This document shows positions 46,590-57,912 of a DNA stretch of 64,000 bases, in pieces. Each line of letters begins with the position of its first letter. The first letter of the stretch is position 1. The notes below the pieces were generated by a model. The model was not told the DNA's origin. It made no database searches and worked only from the letters and a program-made list of their open reading frames with translations. The position numbers and the translations under genes were made by a program. The DNA is from Streptomyces sp. PR69 (GTDB lineage Bacteria > Actinomycetota > Actinomycetes > Streptomycetales > Streptomycetaceae), in contig NZ_JAOWCB010000001.1 in NCBI RefSeq assembly GCF_026420845.1, forward strand, positions 186,001-250,000, given 5' to 3'.

Positions 46590-47591
46590 ATGGTCGAAGA
46601 GCTGGTGGCGGCGGGTATCGCGGCCGCATCTGTGTGCGCCGTCTACCTCACGGCGGCTGCCAAGGTGGTCAAGCAGTACGAGCGGGGCGTGGTGCTGCGC
46701 CTCGGGCGGCTGCACAAAAATGTCCGGCCGCCCGGATTCACCTTGATCGTTCCGGCGGTGGACCGGATGCACAAGGTGAACATGCAGATCGTGACGATGC
46801 CCGTACCCGCCCAGGAAGGCATCACCCGCGACAACGTCACCGTCCGCGTCGACGCCGTCGTCTACTTCCGCGTCGTGGACGCCGCGGACGCCATCATCCG
46901 GGTCGAGGACTACCGGTTCGCGGTCTCGCAGATGGCGCAGACCTCACTGCGCTCCATCATCGGCAAGAGCGATCTAGACGATCTGCTGTCGAACCGTGAA
47001 AAGCTCAACCAGGGGCTGGAGTTGATGATCGACAGCCCGGCGGTGGGCTGGGGTGTGCAGATCGACCGCGTCGAGATCAAGGACGTGTCACTGCCGGAGA
47101 CCATGAAGCGCTCGATGGCGCGGCAGGCGGAGGCCGACCGTGAGCGGCGGGCCCGGGTCATCAACGCTGACGCGGAGCTCCAGGCGTCCAAGAAGCTGCG
47201 GCAGGCGGCTCGTGAGATGTCGGAGCAGCCCGCGGCGCTGCAGCTGCGGCTGCTGCAGACCGTCGTGGCCGTGGCCGCAGAGAAGAACTCGACTCTGGTG
47301 CTGCCGTTCCCGGTGGAGCTGCTGAGGTTCCTGGAGCGCGCGCACCAACCGGGTGCGCAGGCGGCTCCGCAACAGCCTGTGTCCACGCCGACCCCGACGC
47401 CGTCACCCCTGCCGCAGGAATCCGAACCAGAGCCAGAACCAGAACGGGAACTGGAGCCGGAGCCGGAACCGGAACCGCAGCTTGAAGCGCAGCCCCGGCC
47501 GGAGCCGGATTCCGACCGGCAGCTTGAGCCCGAGCCGACGGCAGAGGCGCTTGAGGCGCCCGCAGTCCCGGACGAGCCGCGCATCGGCTAG
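46590..47591 (+). CDS. Slipin (SPFH/Band 7 membrane protein)
   Basis: A 333-residue slipin. One N-terminal membrane segment (ELVAAGIAAASVCAVYLTAA) is followed by the SPFH domain (about 28-200): VVKQYERGVVLRLGRL, NVRPPGFTLIVPAVDRM and DNVTVRVDAVVYFRVVDAAD. A coiled coil follows (about 175-230). The last 70 residues are Pro/Glu dipeptide repeats coded by short hexamer-like repeats. Slipins organise membrane domains, often with an NfeD protease partner, which is absent here. Confidence 0.88.
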   Translation: MVEELVAAGIAAASVCAVYLTAAAKVVKQYERGVVLRLGRLHKNVRPPGFTLIVPAVDRMHKVNMQIVTMPVPAQEGITRDNVTVRVDAVVYFRVVDAADAIIRVEDYRFAVSQMAQTSLRSIIGKSDLDDLLSNREKLNQGLELMIDSPAVGWGVQIDRVEIKDVSLPETMKRSMARQAEADRERRARVINADAELQASKKLRQAAREMSEQPAALQLRLLQTVVAVAAEKNSTLVLPFPVELLRFLERAHQPGAQAAPQQPVSTPTPTPSPLPQESEPEPEPERELEPEPEPEPQLEAQPRPEPDSDRQLEPEPTAEALEAPAVPDEPRIG

Positions 47592-47700
47592 CCCTCGGCG
47601 CTGCACCGCAGGTCAGAGAGGATTGTCAGTCCCTCCCCGTAAGGTCGTGGAACCGAAGCGCAAGGACGCTTCTGCCGCTGCGGCCCAGGGGAGGTGACCT

Positions 47701-50514
47701 GTGACCACGACGCCGAGGGACGGCGCGCACCCCCTGAACACCTGTGCGGCGGTGTTCCTGCCGGCCGAACCCCCGAGAGACGGACGGATCGCCTTCTGGA
47801 GTGCGGACGGGGACCGGCTTCCGGGCGCGACCGGAGAGGTGACCCTGGTGCGGCCCCACAGCCGCGGGGTTCGCACGCGTGCCGTTCGCGCCGCGCTGAT
47901 GCCCGTCTCGGAGGCGCTTCCGCTGCTTGTGCGGGCACGGCACGCCCCCGGAGCCCATCCGTCCGCCGCCTGCTGGGGCGCGGCAGCCCTGCACGCTCTG
48001 CATCTCGCGGCGCGCGGCAGGCTCCTGCCCGGACTGACCAAGGCCGATCACGATGCCTGGCGGGCCGGCCCGCTCGACGCGGACGACATCGCCCAGCTGC
48101 GCGCCATCGCCGCCGCCATGCCGTACGAGGCGTATGCCGTCCCCGTCCCGCAGCTGCGGCCCCTGCGGCTGCCCGAGCCGGAGAGCCTGGTGCGGGCGTT
48201 CTTCGACGCGGTGGCCGACACACTGCCCCGCACCCCGGCCGCCGCGCATGCGTACGGCGCGCCTTTCGCCTCCTTCGCCGCCCAGCATCTGCCCGGAGCG
48301 CGCGAGTGGGCAGCGGAGGCCGCCGTCGGCATGGACGCGGGAGTCCGGATCTCGCTGCGGCTGGACCTGTCTGCGTTTGAGCTGTTCGACACCTCGGAGG
48401 AAGGGGGCGACGAGCGCCATGCGGCAGCCGCGCTCGTCCAGGTGCACAGCCTCGCCGACCCGACGCTGGTCACGGACGCCGCCCGGCTGTGGGCCGGCGA
48501 GGGCAGGGAGCACTTCGGCCCGCGCGCCACTGTCGACGCCCTGCTGGCCCTGCGCCGCGCCGCACGGGCATGGCCGCCGCTCACCCGGCTTCTGGAGCGG
48601 GAGGTGCCCGATGTGCTTCCGCTCACCGAAGACGAGCTGTACGACCTGCTCGGGCCCGGCGCGGACCGGCTCGGCGACTGCGGCGTCGCGGTCCACTGGC
48701 CGAAGGAGCTGGCCCGCACGCTCACCGCGTCCGCCGTGGTCCGGGCGACGCAGGCGCCGGGCTCGGCCACGGACGGCACCCCGTTCTTCGACAGCGACGA
48801 GCTGCTGAGGTTCGACTGGCAGCTCGCGCTGGACGGCGACCCGCTGACCGAGAGCGAGATGGACGCGCTGGCGGAAGCCCACCGCCCGATCGTCCGGCTG
48901 CGCGACAAGTGGGCCGTCGTCGACCCGGGTCTCGTACGCAAGGCGCGCAAGCGGGAGCTGGGGCTGCTCCGGCCGGCCGACGCGCTCGCCATGGCCCTGA
49001 CGGGCACGGCCGAGGTGGACGGCGAGACGGTGGAAGCCGTGCCGACCGGGACGCTGGCCGCGCTCCGCGACCGGATCGCCGGGCCTTCGCAGCCGGTCGT
49101 CCCTCCCGGCGGGCTGACCGCCACGCTGCGCGACTACCAGCTGCGCGGCTTGGCCTGGCTGGACCGGATGACATCGCTCGGGCTCGGCGGCTGCCTCGCG
49201 GACGACATGGGCCTCGGCAAGACCGTCACCGTGATCGCCCTCCACCTCAGGCGCGCCCGCACCGCCCCCACGCTCGTCGTCTGCCCCGCCTCGCTGCTCG
49301 GCAACTGGCAGCGGGAGATCGCCCGCTTCGCCCCCGGCGTACCCGTGCGCCGCTTCCACGGGACGAGCCGCGCCCTGCCCGGACCCGACGACGGCGGATT
49401 TGTGCTCACCACCTACGGCACGATGCGCACCAGCGCCGAGCGGCTCGCCGCGCACCCCTGGGGCATGGTCGTCGCGGACGAGGCGCAGCATGTGAAGAAC
49501 CCGTTCTCGGCGACCGCCAGAGCGCTGCGCACCATCCCGTCGCCCGCGCGCATCGCCCTCACCGGCACCCCCGTGGAGAACAACCTCTCCGAGCTGTGGG
49601 CGCTGCTCGACTGGACCACCCCGGGGCTGCTCGGCCCGCTGAAGGCGTTCCGGGCCCGCCATGCACGTCTGGTCGAGAGCGGCGAAGACGACGAGGCCGC
49701 CGACCGGCTGGCCCGGCTGGTCCGCCCGTTCCTGCTGCGCCGCAAGAAGTCCGACCCCGGCATCGTCCCCGAGCTCCCGCCGAAGACGGAGTCCGACCAT
49801 CCCGTCCCCCTCACCCGGGAACAGGCCTCGCTGTACGAGGCGACGGTACGGGAGGCGATGGCCGCGATCGAGGGCGCGGAGGGCATTGCGCGCCGCGGGC
49901 TGGTGATGAAGCTGCTCACCTCCCTCAAACAGATCTGCAACCACCCGGCCCAGTTCCTGAAGGAGGACCGTGCCCGGCTGGCCGGCCGGTCCGGCAAACT
50001 GGCGCTGCTCGACGAGCTGCTGGAGACGATCCTGTCCGAGGAGGGCTCCGTGCTGGTGTTCACGCAGTACGTGGCGATGGCGCGGATCCTCTCGGCGCAT
50101 CTGGAGTCCCGAGCCGTCCCGTCCCAACTGCTCCACGGCGGCACCCCGGTCGCCGAACGCGAGCGCATGGTCGACCGGTTCCAGTCGGGGCGGACACCGG
50201 TGTTCCTCCTCTCCCTCAAGGCCGCGGGCACCGGGCTGAACCTCACCCGTGCGGGGCATGTGATCCACTACGACCGGTGGTGGAACCCGGCCGTCGAGGA
50301 ACAGGCCACCGACCGGGCGTACCGCATCGGCCAGACCCAGCCGGTGCAGGTCCACCGGCTGATCGCGGAGGGCACGGTCGAGGACAGGATCGCCGAACTG
50401 CTCACCTCCAAGCGGGCGCTGGCGGACGCGGTCCTCGGATCGGGGGAGGCGGCGCTGACCGAGCTGACCGACCGTGAGCTGGCCGATCTCGTCTCGCTCA
50501 GGAGGTTCCCATGA
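47701..50514 (+). CDS. SNF2/Rad54-family helicase
   Basis: A 937-residue SWI2/SNF2 ATPase. The N-terminal half (about 1-450) is the bacterial SNF2-associated region. The motor has Walker A in LADDMGLGKTVTVIALHLRR, DEAQH, LTGTPVENNLSELWALLDWT, and the C-terminal lobe HYDRWWNPAVEEQATDRAYR and IGQTQPVQVHRLIAEGTVED. GTG 47701 follows GGGGAGG. The next gene encodes a SWIM zinc protein, a pairing seen in many actinobacteria. The two probably act on protein-DNA complexes, but the role is unknown. Confidence 0.92.
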   Translation: MTTTPRDGAHPLNTCAAVFLPAEPPRDGRIAFWSADGDRLPGATGEVTLVRPHSRGVRTRAVRAALMPVSEALPLLVRARHAPGAHPSAACWGAAALHALHLAARGRLLPGLTKADHDAWRAGPLDADDIAQLRAIAAAMPYEAYAVPVPQLRPLRLPEPESLVRAFFDAVADTLPRTPAAAHAYGAPFASFAAQHLPGAREWAAEAAVGMDAGVRISLRLDLSAFELFDTSEEGGDERHAAAALVQVHSLADPTLVTDAARLWAGEGREHFGPRATVDALLALRRAARAWPPLTRLLEREVPDVLPLTEDELYDLLGPGADRLGDCGVAVHWPKELARTLTASAVVRATQAPGSATDGTPFFDSDELLRFDWQLALDGDPLTESEMDALAEAHRPIVRLRDKWAVVDPGLVRKARKRELGLLRPADALAMALTGTAEVDGETVEAVPTGTLAALRDRIAGPSQPVVPPGGLTATLRDYQLRGLAWLDRMTSLGLGGCLADDMGLGKTVTVIALHLRRARTAPTLVVCPASLLGNWQREIARFAPGVPVRRFHGTSRALPGPDDGGFVLTTYGTMRTSAERLAAHPWGMVVADEAQHVKNPFSATARALRTIPSPARIALTGTPVENNLSELWALLDWTTPGLLGPLKAFRARHARLVESGEDDEAADRLARLVRPFLLRRKKSDPGIVPELPPKTESDHPVPLTREQASLYEATVREAMAAIEGAEGIARRGLVMKLLTSLKQICNHPAQFLKEDRARLAGRSGKLALLDELLETILSEEGSVLVFTQYVAMARILSAHLESRAVPSQLLHGGTPVAERERMVDRFQSGRTPVFLLSLKAAGTGLNLTRAGHVIHYDRWWNPAVEEQATDRAYRIGQTQPVQVHRLIAEGTVEDRIAELLTSKRALADAVLGSGEAALTELTDRELADLVSLRRFP

Positions 50515-50533
50515 GCTGCCTCAGGAGGACGTC

Positions 50534-51820
50534 ATGAGCCCGCGGACCAGGCGCGGCGGGGCGCGGCCGCCGCTGCACGACGACCGCCGGCGGACCTTTC
50601 CCGCGCTGGAGCCGCTCAGCGGCGCGGAGCCGGCGGCCAGCTGGTGGGGCAACGCCTGGGTGGAGGCGCTGGACGACGCCGCGCTCGACCCCGCCCGGCT
50701 GGCCCGGGGCCGGGGCTATGCCTCTCGCGGCCGCGTCGACGCCATCACGGTCACACCGGGCCGGGTGACGGCGTATGTGCACGGCAGCCGGCCCCGGCCG
50801 TACCGTGCCGAGATCCGGCTGCGTCTGCTGTCCGATGACGCATGGGGCGACCTCCTGGCCGCCGCGGCGGCCCGCCCCGACCATATCGCCGCCCTGCTCG
50901 ACAAGGACGTGCCGCACACCCTCACGGCGGCCGCCGATCTGCTGCCCGCACCCGGCGACCTGGTCCCCGACTGCTCCTGCCCCGACGACGGATACCCGTG
51001 CAAGCACGCGGCCGCGCTGTGCTATCAGACGGCCCGGCTGCTGGACGAAGACCCCTTCGTGCTGTTCCTGATGCGCGGCCGGGGAGAGCGGGAGATCCTC
51101 TCCGACCTCGCCCGCCGCAACGCGACGCGGTCGGCGGCAGAGCGCGCCACGGCCGACGCCGCCCCCGAGCTGCCGACCGTCCCGGCCCGCGACGCCATAG
51201 CGAAGGATCAGGCCGGACTGCCCTCGCTTCCCCCGCCCTTTCCACCGCCCGCCCGGCCCGGCCAGCCACCCGTCTATCCGCAGGGACCCGCGGCCCCCGG
51301 CGGCTTCGCCCCCGACCCCCTCGCCCTCGACCAGCTGGCCACCGAGGCCGCGGCACGTGCCCACGCCCTGCTGACGACGGGCGACGACCCGGCCGGAGAC
51401 CTCACACCGTGGGAGGACGCGGTACGGCTGGCCGCCGCGCACCCGGGCTCGGGGCTGACCGCCTCCACCCGCGCGCTCTACCGCGACCTCGCGGCCGCCG
51501 CCGACCGCACGCCGACCGAACTGGCCCGTGCCGTGGCCGCCTGGCGGCAGGGCGGCCGGGCCGCCCTCGCGGTGCTCGACGAGCCATGGGACCCGCCTGC
51601 AGGCCCCTTCGACCGGGCCCGCCCGGCCCTGGCAGCCGCCGGTCTCCCGTCCTTCCGTCCCTGGCGCAACCAGCTGTCCGCCGGCACGGTCCAGCTCCGT
51701 CTCGGCCGCGACGGACTCTGGTACGGCTATGAGTCGGACCGGGGCCGCGAGGACTGGTGGCCCCGGGGGACACCCGACGCCGACCCCGTAGGAGCGCTCT
51801 CCACCGTGCTGGAGAGATGA
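50534..51820 (+). CDS. SWIM zinc-finger protein
   Basis: A 428-residue protein. The SWIM motif near residues 145-165 reads PDCSCPDDGYPCKHAAALCY (CxCx6CxH). WWGNAWVEALDDAALDPARL and ARGRGYASRGRVD are typical of the SNF2-linked SWIM family. A Pro-rich region (about 225-260) separates the C-terminal part. AGGAGGAC lies five bases before ATG 50534 and the gene follows the helicase stop by 19 bases, so the two form an operon. It likely gives the helicase its DNA or protein targeting. Confidence 0.88.
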   Translation: MSPRTRRGGARPPLHDDRRRTFPALEPLSGAEPAASWWGNAWVEALDDAALDPARLARGRGYASRGRVDAITVTPGRVTAYVHGSRPRPYRAEIRLRLLSDDAWGDLLAAAAARPDHIAALLDKDVPHTLTAAADLLPAPGDLVPDCSCPDDGYPCKHAAALCYQTARLLDEDPFVLFLMRGRGEREILSDLARRNATRSAAERATADAAPELPTVPARDAIAKDQAGLPSLPPPFPPPARPGQPPVYPQGPAAPGGFAPDPLALDQLATEAAARAHALLTTGDDPAGDLTPWEDAVRLAAAHPGSGLTASTRALYRDLAAAADRTPTELARAVAAWRQGGRAALAVLDEPWDPPAGPFDRARPALAAAGLPSFRPWRNQLSAGTVQLRLGRDGLWYGYESDRGREDWWPRGTPDADPVGALSTVLER

Positions 51821-51863
51821 GACGTGCAAGGAGAGTTGACCGGAGAGATGAGACGTGCAGGAG
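51811..51863. repeat. Direct repeat at the end of the SWIM gene
   Basis: GGAGAGATGAGACGTGCA followed by GGAG occurs twice, at 51811-51833 and 51842-51863. The first copy contains the SWIM stop codon. Confidence 0.8.
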
Positions 51864-51883
51864 GGGGAGCGTCGCGAGAGACG

Positions 51884-51921
51884 CCTCCGCCCCGGACGGC
51901 GTGTGCCGACCGGGGCGGAGG
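51884..51921. terminator. Bidirectional terminator between the SWIM gene and icd
   Basis: CCTCCGCCCCGG pairs with CCGGGGCGGAGG (12 bases), with an inner GGC/GCC pair in the loop. It lies between convergent genes. Confidence 0.8.
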
Positions 51922-51970
51922 GAGAAGGCAGCGGCCGCCGCCTCATCAGACGGGCGCGGGCGCCGTCGCG

Positions 51971-54235
<2,265 letters not shown>

Positions 54236-54362
54236 TCAAGATATCCCGTGGATCGCCGTGACTCGACAGGCGGCCTGCCTCCCTCCGGAGCGAGCACGGA
54301 CTGTTGTCCAGGGTGTGCGCAGGGCAACCATCGCACCCGGTCCCGCGCGGCAATCGACGGTC

Positions 54363-54878
54363 TCAGAAGTCGACGCGGACGGATTCGTCGACGCGGGCCA
54401 CGGACTCCTGCCCGTACTGCGCCTTGTATTCCTTGCGGATCTGCTCGATCGCCGCGTGGCTCTTCCAGGAGTCGGCGACCGGATAGAAGAGGATCAGCTC
54501 GTATGAGCGCTCCCGCTCGATGACCCCATGGGCGTCGCGCCACTGCCCGCGGCCTTCCTGGACGGTCAGCCCGTCGGGGAAGCCCGGTGTGACATACCGG
54601 TCGACGAACGCCATGAACTGCCGGTCCGTCACATCAGGCCCGCCGTCAGGGCGCTCCGTGCCGAAGAAGAGCCTGGTCTCGATGAACGGACTGCCCGACT
54701 CCGCCGCCGGCGCAGCGGCTGCGCTCACCGGCTCCGCTTTGGGCCGCTCGACGTCGAGCGTGGCGTACGCGGCCGGGGCGCCCAGCGTCAGCATGGCAAC
54801 GGCGGCGCCGGCGACCGCCAGCGAGCCGCGCTGCTTCCGGGTGCGCGGCCTGAATGACGACTGGTTGAGGAACGGCAC
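54363..54878 (-). CDS. Secreted DUF3574 protein
   Basis: A 171-residue protein with a signal peptide (about 1-40; GSLAVAGAAVAMLTLGAPAA) and a DUF3574 domain from about 65 on: TRLFFGTERPDGGPDVTDRQ, VTPGFPDGLTVQEGRGQWRD and ERSYELILFYP. Members are small exported proteins of unknown function. It is divergent from the chaplin gene and follows icd in the opposite operon direction, 172 bases upstream of it. Confidence 0.83.
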   Translation of the reverse strand: MPFLNQSSFRPRTRKQRGSLAVAGAAVAMLTLGAPAAYATLDVERPKAEPVSAAAAPAAESGSPFIETRLFFGTERPDGGPDVTDRQFMAFVDRYVTPGFPDGLTVQEGRGQWRDAHGVIERERSYELILFYPVADSWKSHAAIEQIRKEYKAQYGQESVARVDESVRVDF

Positions 54879-55204
54879 GGGCGAAACCCCTTCGGTCGGG
54901 TGCGGGACGTGCTGTCTGTCCGGCGTTCACACTCTGACCAGCGGCCCGGCCGTGTAACCCCCACACGACCGATGTCGGCCGGATACCACCCGTACGTGGG
55001 AGAAAGCGGTCATCGCGCCCAAGGGCGACCCGGCGCGTCAAGGGCCGCCGCATCCAGGGTCACGACGGGTGATGGCCAGTTCGATAAACCTCCCACTCGA
55101 TGGGGTGAAAGGCGTATTTGACATAACCCGCTTGGCCTCTCGTGGCGTTAATCCGGGTGTGGGCAGTTGCTGCCCGCGAACTTCTTCTGAAGGCAGGAAA
55201 ACCC
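54879..55204. other. Divergent intergenic region, DUF3574 gene - chaplin
   Basis: 326 bases, lower in GC than coding DNA. CATAAC (55122-55127) and CGTTAA (55146-55151) with an 18-base spacer loosely resemble the sigma-BldN pattern (CGTAAC-CGTTGA) expected for chaplins, but the match is weak. No gene seen. Confidence 0.4.
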
Positions 55205-55915
55205 ATGAGGAAAGCTCACCGAAAGGGTCGCAGGCAACTGGCCGTCGCTGCGCTCACCGGCGGTGCGCTCGCCATGGCAGGGGCGGCGCACGCAGACTCC
55301 CACGCCGAGGGCGGCGCGGTCGGTTCGCCCGGCGTGCTGGCGGGCAACACGGTCCAGCTTCCGGTGAACGTCCCGGTCAATGTCTGCGGAAACACCGTCA
55401 ATGTCGTCGGCCTGCTCAATCCGGCCGCCGGAAACACCTGCGCCAACAAGGACCGCCCCGCGCGGGGCGGTGGCTCCGGCGCCGTCGCCGAAGGAAGCAG
55501 AAAGGATTCCCCTGGCGTCGTCTCCGGCAATGGCGTGCAACTGCCGGTCGAGCTGCCCGTCAATGTCACCGGCAACACCGTGAACGTCGTGGGCATCGGC
55601 AATGCCGCCGTGGGCAACTCCTCCTCCAACGGCGCCGGCAAACCGCCGGCCCGCCCGCGGCCGACTGCCCCGCCGAAGGGCGAGGAACCCCGGCCCGAGC
55701 CCCCGAAGCCGCAGTCGCCGAAGCCGCGGGAGCCCGCGGACCAGCCGTCCGCACTCGCCGAGACCGGCGCGGGCGGGGCGGCCTCCCTGGCCCTGCCGGC
55801 GGGCGCCGCGCTCGTCCTCGGCGGCCTGGTGCTCTACCGTCGCTCCCGTCCCGCCGCGGCTGCCGTACGGGCGTCACGACAGCACTGTGCCGCCCCCGGA
55901 AGCCGGACGTCCTAG
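55205..55915 (+). CDS. Long chaplin with two chaplin domains and a sortase signal
   Basis: A 236-residue exported surface protein. The signal peptide ends near GAAHADSH. Chaplin domain 1 (about 35-85) contains NTVQLPVNVPVNVCGNTVNV with a second Cys at NTCANK; domain 2 (about 100-140) has NGVQLPVELPVNVTGNTVNV without cysteines. A Pro-rich spacer leads to the class E sortase motif LAETG (about 190), a membrane helix and an RRSR tail. It should be anchored to the wall of aerial hyphae. Its stop codon is supplied by the edge of the MITE-like element. Confidence 0.92.
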   Translation: MRKAHRKGRRQLAVAALTGGALAMAGAAHADSHAEGGAVGSPGVLAGNTVQLPVNVPVNVCGNTVNVVGLLNPAAGNTCANKDRPARGGGSGAVAEGSRKDSPGVVSGNGVQLPVELPVNVTGNTVNVVGIGNAAVGNSSSNGAGKPPARPRPTAPPKGEEPRPEPPKPQSPKPREPADQPSALAETGAGGAASLALPAGAALVLGGLVLYRRSRPAAAAVRASRQHCAAPGSRTS

Positions 55916-56153
55916 GTCGTGTCGTCAAAGTCCCGTCTGCCGGGCGACGCCTGGCACGCACCCTCGCGGCGTTGTCGGTCGTCAGCGCAGCCCGCTGCGC
56001 TCTCTCCCCCTGGGCCTGGCGGCCCGGGAGGCGCCCCGACCCTCCGCCTTGCGATCTCCCCCGCGGCCCTTCGGGCGCGGGGGCGCCCCCAGCGCCAGAC
56101 GCCGCCCGGCCCGCCCTCCGGGCGGACGACGCTACTTTGACGACACTCCCTAG
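55912..56153. mobile_element. MITE-like element with CTAG target duplication
   Basis: A 234-base non-coding stretch with about 25-base imperfect terminal inverted repeats: left GTGTCGTCAAAGT at 55919, right the complement ACTTTGACGACAC at 56134-56146. Both ends are bounded by CTAG, consistent with a 4-base YTAR duplication as made by IS5-type elements. No transposase inside. The CTAG copies contribute TAG stop codons to both flanking genes. Interior inverted repeats are GC-rich. Confidence 0.72.
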
Positions 56154-56806
56154 GCGCGCCAGGACGCCAGCACCGCGTCGATCGCCGCCGCCACCAGCGA
56201 CCGTGCCGCCCGGCGGGAGACGCCCGCCATCAGCAGTGCGTCGTACTCGGTGTCGAGATGCCGTACGGAGGCCCGCACCGCCGCCGTCACCGCGCCCCCC
56301 TCCAGGGAACGGGCCGCGGCGGTACGGCCCACCCGGCCGCTGCCGCGCACCGAGGTGTGCGCGGCGATCTCGCGGGCGCGCTCCGGCGGACAGCGCGGAA
56401 AGAGCCGCAGGATCTCGCCGAGCAGCGCCTCGGCGAACCGCTCGTCCTCCGCCGCCCGCCGCAGGGCGTCCCGCTCCCTGCGGCGGGTCCGGGCGTCCGC
56501 GTCCGCAAGGCACGACGCCTCCGCCCGTGCGAGCGCCGCCTCCTCGACGAGCAGACCCTGACGCTCATGGCGGCCGCGGCGGCGATTGAAGCGGATGACG
56601 ACCGCGCACAGCGAACTCGCCTCACGGGCACGCCGGGTGAGAGCCGCATTGCCCCGCGGCAGATAGACCAGGTGAGCGAGGTCGGCGCAGTCCAGACACA
56701 CCGGAGCACTGGACTCCAGCACATGGAGCGACAGCGGCCCCTGGCGGCACTCCGCGCAGTGCGGCGGTTTCAGCGGCTCGATCACCACCAGATCCATGCC
56801 GGACAC
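56150..56806 (-). CDS. DUF2293 protein with N-terminal zinc motif
   Basis: A 218-residue protein. Two CxxC pairs near the start (CAEC and CLDC) suggest zinc binding. The C-terminal half is the DUF2293 pattern: LFPRCPPERAREIAAHTSVR, GSGRVGRTAAAR and VRHLDTEYDALLMAGVSRR. A possible nucleic-acid binder by analogy only. Its TAG stop lies in the CTAG border of the MITE-like element. Confidence 0.83.
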   Translation of the reverse strand: MSGMDLVVIEPLKPPHCAECRQGPLSLHVLESSAPVCLDCADLAHLVYLPRGNAALTRRAREASSLCAVVIRFNRRRGRHERQGLLVEEAALARAEASCLADADARTRRRERDALRRAAEDERFAEALLGEILRLFPRCPPERAREIAAHTSVRGSGRVGRTAAARSLEGGAVTAAVRASVRHLDTEYDALLMAGVSRRAARSLVAAAIDAVLASWRA

Positions 56807-56883
56807 GTACCCACGCCTTGCGACGCCTACGGATGGCGTGGTCGCCCACTGCCACTCGCGGACCGCCGCGGACGCTGAGGACG

Positions 56884-57912
56884 TCAGTCCCTGGCCCCGG
56901 GCAGGCCCCGGCCGCCCGCCGGGCCGCTGCCTGTTGGGCCGCCGCCGGTCGGTCGGCCGCCGAGCGCCGTGACCGCCTCCGCGCCGGCCCGGCAGCCCTC
57001 CGCCGCTGCTCGTGCCGGGTCCCCGCCGGTCAGCCAGGCCGCCAGAAACGCGCCGGTGAAGGCGTCACCCGCCCCTGTGCTGTCGACGGCCTGCGCCCGG
57101 AGGCCGGGGACCCGGGCCGTGACCGCACCGGACTGTGCCACCAGCGCGCCCCGCGCTCCCAACGTGACCACGGTCAGCGGGACCAGCCGGCTGAGCTTCG
57201 CCGCGGCGTCCGCAGCGTCCGGAAGGCCGGTGAGCAGCCGGGCCTCGTCGGCGTTCGGGAGCAGGACGTCCACGCCGTCGATCGCGGCCAGCGTGCGGTC
57301 CACCCCGAGCGCCGCGATGAATCCGGTGGACGCCGGATCCACGCTTGTCGTCACACCACGGCTGCGTGCGGTCTCCAGAGCGAGCCGTACCAGCCCGCGG
57401 CCCGCGTCGGAGAACAGCAGATAGCCCGACACATGGAGATGCCCGACCCCCTCCAGCAGCGAAGGCGACCAGTCGGCCCGCGCCAGGCGCAGCGCCGCGC
57501 CGTTGTCCGTGAGGAACGTCCGCTCCGCGGTCGCGTCCACCAGCGCGATCACCGTGGCGGTGGGCGCGTCCCGGTCGGCGGCCAGGAGCGGCCGCACTCC
57601 CGCCGCCCGCAGCCGCTCCTCGTGCCAGGCCGCGTCATCGGCCCCGACCTGTGCGAGGACACGCACATCGGGAAGTCCCCAGCGGGCCGCCCAGCACGCG
57701 GCGTTCGCACCCGCCCCGCCGGGCAGGATCCTGATCACCGCCTCCGTGTCGGTTCCGCGGGCCAGCGGGGTGCGGTGGACGGCGACGACGTCCGTGACGA
57801 CGTCCCCTGCCACCAGCAGCCCGACGCGGGCCCGCCCGCTCCCGTGTCCTTCGCCGCCCGTGCGCAGGCCCGTGCGCAGGTCCGTGTTCGGGCCGGCTCC
57901 GAGGTCCGTCAC
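56884..57912 (-). CDS. psuK: PfkB-family kinase, probably pseudouridine kinase
   Basis: A 342-residue ribokinase-fold sugar kinase. GGAGANAACWAARWG is the N-terminal PfkB signature, and the anion hole/catalytic base lie in AVDSTGAGDAFTGAFLAAWL. GTG 57912 overlaps the psuG stop by two bases, so the kinase is coupled to the glycosidase; in E. coli the same pair degrades pseudouridine. Substrate is inferred from that neighbour. The last 25 residues are Gly-rich and variable. Confidence 0.85.
   Translation of the reverse strand: MTDLGAGPNTDLRTGLRTGGEGHGSGRARVGLLVAGDVVTDVVAVHRTPLARGTDTEAVIRILPGGAGANAACWAARWGLPDVRVLAQVGADDAAWHEERLRAAGVRPLLAADRDAPTATVIALVDATAERTFLTDNGAALRLARADWSPSLLEGVGHLHVSGYLLFSDAGRGLVRLALETARSRGVTTSVDPASTGFIAALGVDRTLAAIDGVDVLLPNADEARLLTGLPDAADAAAKLSRLVPLTVVTLGARGALVAQSGAVTARVPGLRAQAVDSTGAGDAFTGAFLAAWLTGGDPARAAAEGCRAGAEAVTALGGRPTGGGPTGSGPAGGRGLPGARD

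Noticed and set aside
47626..50355. 909-codon frame antisense to the SNF2 helicase gene
   Set aside because: Same artefact; the plus strand has all helicase motifs.
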